This document shows, in pieces, positions 62,837 through 64,000 of a stretch of DNA of 64,000 nucleotides (position 1 is its first letter; each line of letters starts with the position of its first letter). The notes below the pieces were generated by a model that searched no databases, had not been told where the DNA came from, and saw only the letters and a list, made by a program, of their open reading frames with translations. The position numbers were made by a program, and so were the translations under genes. The DNA comes from Pseudomonas svalbardensis. Its GTDB lineage: Bacteria > Pseudomonadota > Gammaproteobacteria > Pseudomonadales > Pseudomonadaceae. The DNA is taken from assembly GCF_030053115.1 (NCBI RefSeq), contig NZ_CP125619.1, positions 1,365,001-1,429,000 of the forward strand. Direction: 5' to 3'.

Positions 62837-64000
62837 ATGGGGCAGGCAAGTAGTCAGGTAGCGGGCTCTGAGCATTCGGCGGCAAAGCCGATCGGCATGC
62901 TGGTCGCGGCGGTCGGTGTGGTTTATGGCGATATCGGCACGAGCCCGCTGTACACCCTCAAAGAAGTGTTTTCCGGTCACTATGGTGTACCGGTCGACCA
63001 TGACGGCGTGTTCGGGATTCTGGCGCTGATTTTCTGGTCGCTGATCTGGGTCGTTTCAATCAAATACGTGCTGTTCGTGCTGCGTGCCGACAACCAGGGC
63101 GAAGGCGGGATCATGGCCTTGACCGCCCTGGCTCGGCGGGCTGCGGCCGGGCATCCGAAGTTGCGCGCGTTGCTGGTGGTCTGCGGGCTGATCGGCGCGG
63201 CGTTGTTCTATGGCGACAGCATGATCACGCCGGCGATTTCCGTACTCTCGGCCATTGAAGGCCTGGGGCTGGCTTTCGAGGGTATAGACCATTGGGTGGT
63301 GCCACTGTCGCTGATCGTGCTGGTGGCGCTGTTCCTGATTCAGCGCCACGGCACTGCGCGGATAGGCATTCTGTTCGGGCCGATCATGGTGACCTGGTTT
63401 GTCGTGCTGGGGGCGCTGGGTGTCTACGGCATCATGCAGCACCCGGAAGTGTTGCAAGCGATGAACCCGGTCTGGGGCGTGCGCTTCTTCATCGTGCACC
63501 CGGGCATGGGGGTGGCGATCCTCGGCGCGGTGGTGCTGGCATTGACCGGTGCCGAAGCGCTGTACGCCGACATGGGCCACTTCGGTCGCAAGCCGATCGC
63601 ACGCGCCTGGTTCATCCTCGTGCTGCCGGCGCTGGTGCTGAACTACTTTGGCCAAGGCGCGTTGCTGCTCGGTGATCCGGAAGCCGCTCGCAACCCGTTC
63701 TACTTGCTGGCGCCGAGCTGGGCGCTGATTCCGTTGGTGGGGTTGTCGACCCTGGCCACAGTCATTGCCTCCCAGGCAGTGATTTCCGGTGCGTTCTCCC
63801 TGACTCGTCAGGCGATTCAGCTCGGTTACATACCGCGCATGCACATTCAGCACACCTCCAGTGCCGAACAAGGCCAGATCTACATCGGCGCGGTGAACTG
63901 GGCGCTGATGGTCGGCGTAATCCTGTTGGTGCTGGGCTTCGAGTCCTCCGGCGCGCTGGCTGCGGCTTACGGCGTGGCCGTGACGGGCACGATGCTGATG
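62837..64000 (+). CDS. kup: KUP family potassium uptake protein, N-terminal part (3' truncated by window)
   Basis: Kup takes up potassium by proton symport. The frame is open from ATG 62837 (AGGAG at 62826-62830, six bases earlier) to the end of the window, 388 residues. The signature [17 protein letters not shown] is at about residues 27-43. About ten membrane spans are visible, with [13 protein letters not shown] near 89 and [15 protein letters not shown] near 235. The C-terminal cytosolic domain is outside. Typical full length is about 630 residues. Confidence 0.96.
   Translation, partial: MGQASSQVAGSEHSAAKPIGMLVAAVGVVYGDIGTSPLYTLKEVFSGHYGVPVDHDGVFGILALIFWSLIWVVSIKYVLFVLRADNQGEGGIMALTALARRAAAGHPKLRALLVVCGLIGAALFYGDSMITPAISVLSAIEGLGLAFEGIDHWVVPLSLIVLVALFLIQRHGTARIGILFGPIMVTWFVVLGALGVYGIMQHPEVLQAMNPVWGVRFFIVHPGMGVAILGAVVLALTGAEALYADMGHFGRKPIARAWFILVLPALVLNYFGQGALLLGDPEAARNPFYLLAPSWALIPLVGLSTLATVIASQAVISGAFSLTRQAIQLGYIPRMHIQHTSSAEQGQIYIGAVNWALMVGVILLVLGFESSGALAAAYGVAVTGTMLM

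Overview
The window is a chromosomal segment of a Pseudomonas, most probably of the P. fluorescens group. The evidence is the gene order bamA-skp-lpxD-fabZ-lpxA-lpxB-rnhB-dnaE-accA-tilS-pyrG-kdsA-eno-ftsB-ispD-(adhC-fghA)-ispF-truD-surE-pcm-nlpD-rpoS-rsmZ-fdxA-mutS, fluorescens-type REP/REPIN sequences, and a phage-tail bacteriocin (tailocin) locus between mutS and cinA/recA. Both ends cut genes: bamA lacks its 5' part and kup its 3' part.

Positions 1-16529 form a dense, co-directional core block for the cell envelope and central metabolism: outer-membrane protein assembly (BamA, Skp), lipid A (LpxD, LpxA, LpxB) and Kdo (KdsA) synthesis, fatty acid synthesis (FabZ, AccA), replication and RNA metabolism (RnhB, DnaE, TilS), CTP synthesis (PyrG) and enolase. 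Positions 16701-23636 carry FtsB, the MEP-pathway enzymes IspD and IspF, a glutathione-dependent formaldehyde detoxification pair (AdhC, FghA) with a divergent LysR regulator, TruD, SurE and Pcm. NlpD and RpoS follow. The RpoS-FdxA gap holds the Gac/Rsm small RNA gene rsmZ with its upstream GacA box. FdxA and MutS are on the minus strand.

Positions 29551-46754 are a Mu-like contractile-tail (R-type) tailocin. It has a LexA/CI-like repressor, three operator dyads (ATGCA-N4-TGCAT), a strong promoter-like site, holin, sheath, tube, a -1 frameshift tail-assembly gene, tape measure, baseplate and spike genes. These are followed by three tail-fibre genes with a shared N-terminus and different C-termini, each followed by a putative chaperone gene, and then by endolysin and nested Rz/Rz1 spanin genes. 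No capsid, portal, terminase or integrase gene is present, so this is a particle-forming bacteriocin rather than a full prophage. Terminator hairpins interrupt the cluster at several places.

Positions 46835-48947 are the SOS block cinA(pncC)-recA-recX, with a LexA box before recA. A group II intron of probable class C sits directly after the recX terminator (48989-about 50826). It has separated recX from a convergent LOG-family gene. The rest (50828-64000) is ordinary accessory core: a small orphan gene, a PA3611-like secreted protein, DTW-domain TapT, ErdR, DgkA, FinR/Fpr, TrmO, an RhlG-like reductase, a YehS-like DUF1456 protein, an S4-domain pseudouridine-synthase-like protein whose catalytic Asp seems missing, a GNAT enzyme, RimO and the start of Kup. 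Several palindromic repeats lie between these genes. Two of them (before dnaE and before kup) share a small core but have unrelated, locus-specific outer arms.
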